Below, one piece after another: positions 61,873 to 64,000 of a stretch of DNA of 64,000 nt. Within the stretch, counting starts at the first letter, position 1. Every line of letters starts with the position of its first letter. Source of the stretch: Bacteroidota bacterium (GTDB lineage: Bacteria; Bacteroidota; Bacteroidia; Sphingobacteriales; Sphingobacteriaceae). The notes beneath the pieces were generated by a model. It was not told the origin of the DNA and did not search any database. It saw only the letters and a list, made by a program, of their open reading frames with translations. The stretch lies in the NCBI GenBank assembly GCA_026224775.1, contig JAMFRP010000002.1, forward strand, positions 62,001 to 126,000. Reading direction: 5' to 3'. A program made the translations under genes and the position numbers.

Positions 61873-62754
61873 TTAAAATACGGTAAGTGTTTCTTTTACT
61901 GTTGAACAAGGGAAAATAAGTAATGGCTTACCGGGATGCTCAGCCAATTTTTGGGTTACGCTCCTGTTAAACACTTTTTGAAAAATACTGCGCCTTTGGT
62001 GAACCAGTACCAACAAATCAATGCCTATATGTGCAGTGAGCCACTTTAAGCTTCGGGTTACATTATCACCTTTTATATTATGGTAGATAATTTTTGGATA
62101 AGTTATTTTTGAAGGGATCTGGTTAAAAAACTGCCTGATCATATTTTCTTCTTTTTTATCGTCTGAATTTTCATCAGCAACGTGGGTAAGCAATATTTCC
62201 GAATCAGAATATTTAGCCAAACCGGACAAAGATTCCAGAACATTTATATCCGAATAATTCATGGCACTAGCAAAAGCTATCAGCTTGTAATCTTTAAACC
62301 TCACCTGATACGGGATAACCATAACCGGGAAAGCGGCATTTTCAATAATGCTCCAGGCATGATTAGTTTCTAAAAAATTGGTTAGGTTATTAGCGCTGTG
62401 CATACTAATTACAGCTAATAACACTTCGTGATTCGCGGCTAACTCATTCAATTTTTCGCCAACCAAACCTTCTTCGCTGCATTGTTCAATATCGGGCTTA
62501 AATTTAGTATCCCCTTCCTCGCTATCTAACTCTGCTTTTAAACGCATAGCAAGTTCGCTCAAATCGTTTATGCTGTTCTCCTCGCAAGCACTCATTGGCC
62601 ATTGGTTATGGTATGTATTTTGTTCATCAGCAGGTGCTTCATATATATTGCATAGTAGCAGGTTCGCCTCTATTTTTTGCGCTAGCTTTAAGGCATAGTG
62701 TGCAACATAGTCAGCATTGATAGAAAAGTCGGTTAATACTAATATGGTTTTCAT
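61873..62754 (-). CDS. Tandem universal stress protein (UspA x2)
   Basis: 293 aa made of two UspA domains: residues 1-145 (KTILVLTDFSINADYVAHYALKLAQ) and 150-293 (LIAFASAMNYSDINVLESLSGLA, ending LAEHPGKPLLIFP). The ATP-binding GxxGxxxxG pattern is not clear in either half, so nucleotide binding is uncertain. Such proteins rise under hypoxia and stationary phase. It is divergent from a PAS kinase gene and shares with it a CRP/FNR-like palindrome. Confidence 0.88.
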   Translation of the reverse strand: MKTILVLTDFSINADYVAHYALKLAQKIEANLLLCNIYEAPADEQNTYHNQWPMSACEENSINDLSELAMRLKAELDSEEGDTKFKPDIEQCSEEGLVGEKLNELAANHEVLLAVISMHSANNLTNFLETNHAWSIIENAAFPVMVIPYQVRFKDYKLIAFASAMNYSDINVLESLSGLAKYSDSEILLTHVADENSDDKKEENMIRQFFNQIPSKITYPKIIYHNIKGDNVTRSLKWLTAHIGIDLLVLVHQRRSIFQKVFNRSVTQKLAEHPGKPLLIFPCSTVKETLTVF

Positions 62755-62834
62755 GCTGTAAAACTCCTGTTAAAATACGGTAGACCGAGTGACGAGCGTC
62801 AGTATTTATGCTGACATTGATCACCTGTTAAACT

Positions 62835-62858
62835 AAAAAGTGACCACCATCACTTTTT
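62835..62858. promoter_or_regulatory. CRP/FNR-like palindrome between usp and the PAS kinase
   Basis: AAAAAGTGA and TCACTTTTT are perfect 9-base arms around CCACCA; the core GTGA-n6-TCAC is that of CRP-family sites. It lies 81 bases from the usp start and 51 bases from the kinase start. A terminator-like hairpin is the alternative reading. Confidence 0.55.
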
Positions 62859-62908
62859 TGCCTGAAATTGATCATTTATTACAGTTTTGCAATGCTCATA
62901 TTTGATAT

Positions 62909-64000
62909 ATGGAAAATGCTGCGCTATTAGTTGCTATTATTGAGAACGCTATCGACGGTATTATTACCATTGATGAACGCGGAAGAATTGAAACCATCAA
63001 TCCGGCAGCATGTAAACTGTTTGAATATATTCCTGAAGAAGTGATTGGCAAAAACGTATCGATGCTGATGCCGCCACCCGATAAGGAACAGCACGACGAA
63101 TACCTTCACCGTTACCAGCAAACCGGGCATGCGCATATTATAGGTATTGGCCGCGAAGTAAAAGGATTAAAAAAAAATGGTTCGGTATTTCCTTTCCGTT
63201 TAGGGATAAGCCAGGTGCAGTATTCCGGCCGGAAAATATATACCGGTTTTATCCATGATTTGAGCCGTGAAAAAGAAGCTGAGAATCAGCTAAAAGAATA
63301 TGCCGCGCATTTGGAAGAGTTGGTTGTAGAGAGAACACAATCGCTAAATGCTACAGTAGATGCCTTATTAGTAGCAAAAGAAGAAGTTAGTTTATCGCTC
63401 GAAAAAGAAAAAGAACTGGGACTGTTAAAAAGCAGGTTTGTGTCGATCGCATCGCATGAGTTTCGGACACCTTTAACATCTATTCAGTTATCGGTATCCT
63501 TAATTGAAAAATATGCAGAACCTTTCAACAGCAGCAATATTGTTAAACATGTTGGCAAGATTAAAAGTGCGGTTGGAAATTTAACATCTATATTGAATGA
63601 TTTTCTTTCCCTTGAAAAGCTGGAATCTGGCAAACAGGAACCTTCCTACCATGATTTTGATCTGGTGAAATTTGCTGAAACTATTACTGAAGAAATGCAG
63701 GTACTGGCTAAGCAAAATCAAAATATTATCTACCAGCATACGGGTACAAGAAGTACGATGCGGTTAGATCAAAACCTATTGAAGAACTGTATTGTCAATT
63801 TGATTAATAATGCCATCAAATATTCCGGCGAAAACTCTTTTATAGGTTTTACTACCGAGATAAATGAACGTGAATGTGTTATTACCATTAGTGATAACGG
63901 CATTGGTATACCCGAAGCCGACCAAAGGCATTTATTTGAAGCATTTTTCCGTGCGCACAATACGGGGAATATTCCCGGTACCGGACTCGGATTAAACATT
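62909..64000 (+). CDS. PAS histidine kinase with FixL-like haem-binding residues (partial)
   Basis: 364 codons, open to the window edge. A PAS domain (about 5-115) starts MENAALLVAIIENAIDGI and contains KEQHDEYLHRY and HIIGIGREVKG. H62, R68, H76 and R82 have the same spacing as Bradyrhizobium FixL H200 (haem ligand), R206, H214 and R220. A coiled coil follows (about 118-170), then HisKA with phospho-His in ASHEFRTPL (H183) and HATPase motifs NLINNAIKYSG and ISDNGIGIP. No membrane segment, so it is cytoplasmic. Probably an oxygen or redox sensor. Confidence 0.85.
   Translation, partial: MENAALLVAIIENAIDGIITIDERGRIETINPAACKLFEYIPEEVIGKNVSMLMPPPDKEQHDEYLHRYQQTGHAHIIGIGREVKGLKKNGSVFPFRLGISQVQYSGRKIYTGFIHDLSREKEAENQLKEYAAHLEELVVERTQSLNATVDALLVAKEEVSLSLEKEKELGLLKSRFVSIASHEFRTPLTSIQLSVSLIEKYAEPFNSSNIVKHVGKIKSAVGNLTSILNDFLSLEKLESGKQEPSYHDFDLVKFAETITEEMQVLAKQNQNIIYQHTGTRSTMRLDQNLLKNCIVNLINNAIKYSGENSFIGFTTEINERECVITISDNGIGIPEADQRHLFEAFFRAHNTGNIPGTGLGLNI

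Overview
The window is chromosomal DNA of a member of the Bacteroidota, most likely the family Sphingobacteriaceae (Mucilaginibacter/Pedobacter-like). This rests on SusC/SusD outer-membrane genes, a hybrid two-component (HTCS) regulator, a TonB receptor with a DUF4249 partner, long NusB, small DUF3276 and DUF5522 proteins, promoters of the form TAnnTTTG, weak Shine-Dalgarno sites and an AT-rich sequence. The genus is inferred; no rRNA is present.

Left part (1-24.1 kb): mainly housekeeping. It holds the end of secDF, a type II NADH dehydrogenase coupled to an HMG-CoA-lyase-type enzyme, class II FBP aldolase, accD, a GntR-TauE-DUF1634 operon with a 38-bp palindrome on its promoter, iscS-type cysteine desulfurase, a four-helix-bundle gene inside inverted repeats, glmM, a PAP2 phosphatase, MarR, an MBL-fold exonuclease overlapping a small DUF5522 gene, the conserved block nusB-DUF1573-yajC-ybbR-coaE, leucine-type dehydrogenase, an ABC exporter, a PUR-alpha-like protein, ychF, and an AidA/PixA-like gene broken by a one-base frameshift. 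Two REP-like inverted repeats sit in intergenic gaps.

Middle part (24.1-57.1 kb): starts at tRNA-Arg(CCG) and ends near a 13-base duplicate of that tRNA's 3' end, so it may be a genomic island. Its core is a polysaccharide utilisation locus for heparin/heparan sulfate: heparinase I (PL13), a DUF4962/heparinase II-III protein, a sulfatase, SusD, SusC, two ferritin-like proteins, a GH88 unsaturated glucuronyl hydrolase, heparinase III (PL12), a ROK sugar kinase, an HTCS sensor, and NagB fused to a PIG-L-like deacetylase domain. The expected flow is outer-membrane uptake of sulfated oligosaccharide, periplasmic lyase cleavage, glycuronidase and desulfation, then phosphorylation and deamination of glucosamine to fructose-6-phosphate. 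Next come a further lyase-like lipoprotein, remnants of another lyase and of a GH105 enzyme, and a separate LytTR/histidine-kinase unit divergent from a TonB receptor/DUF4249 operon.

Right part (57.3-64 kb): an operon of two YceI proteins, an outer-membrane protein, AdhP and a YcbB-like protein lacking its catalytic domain; then a tandem universal stress protein divergent from a PAS histidine kinase that keeps all four key haem-pocket residues of FixL. CRP/FNR-like palindromes stand in front of the YceI operon and between the stress protein and kinase, suggesting a redox/oxygen-responsive group.
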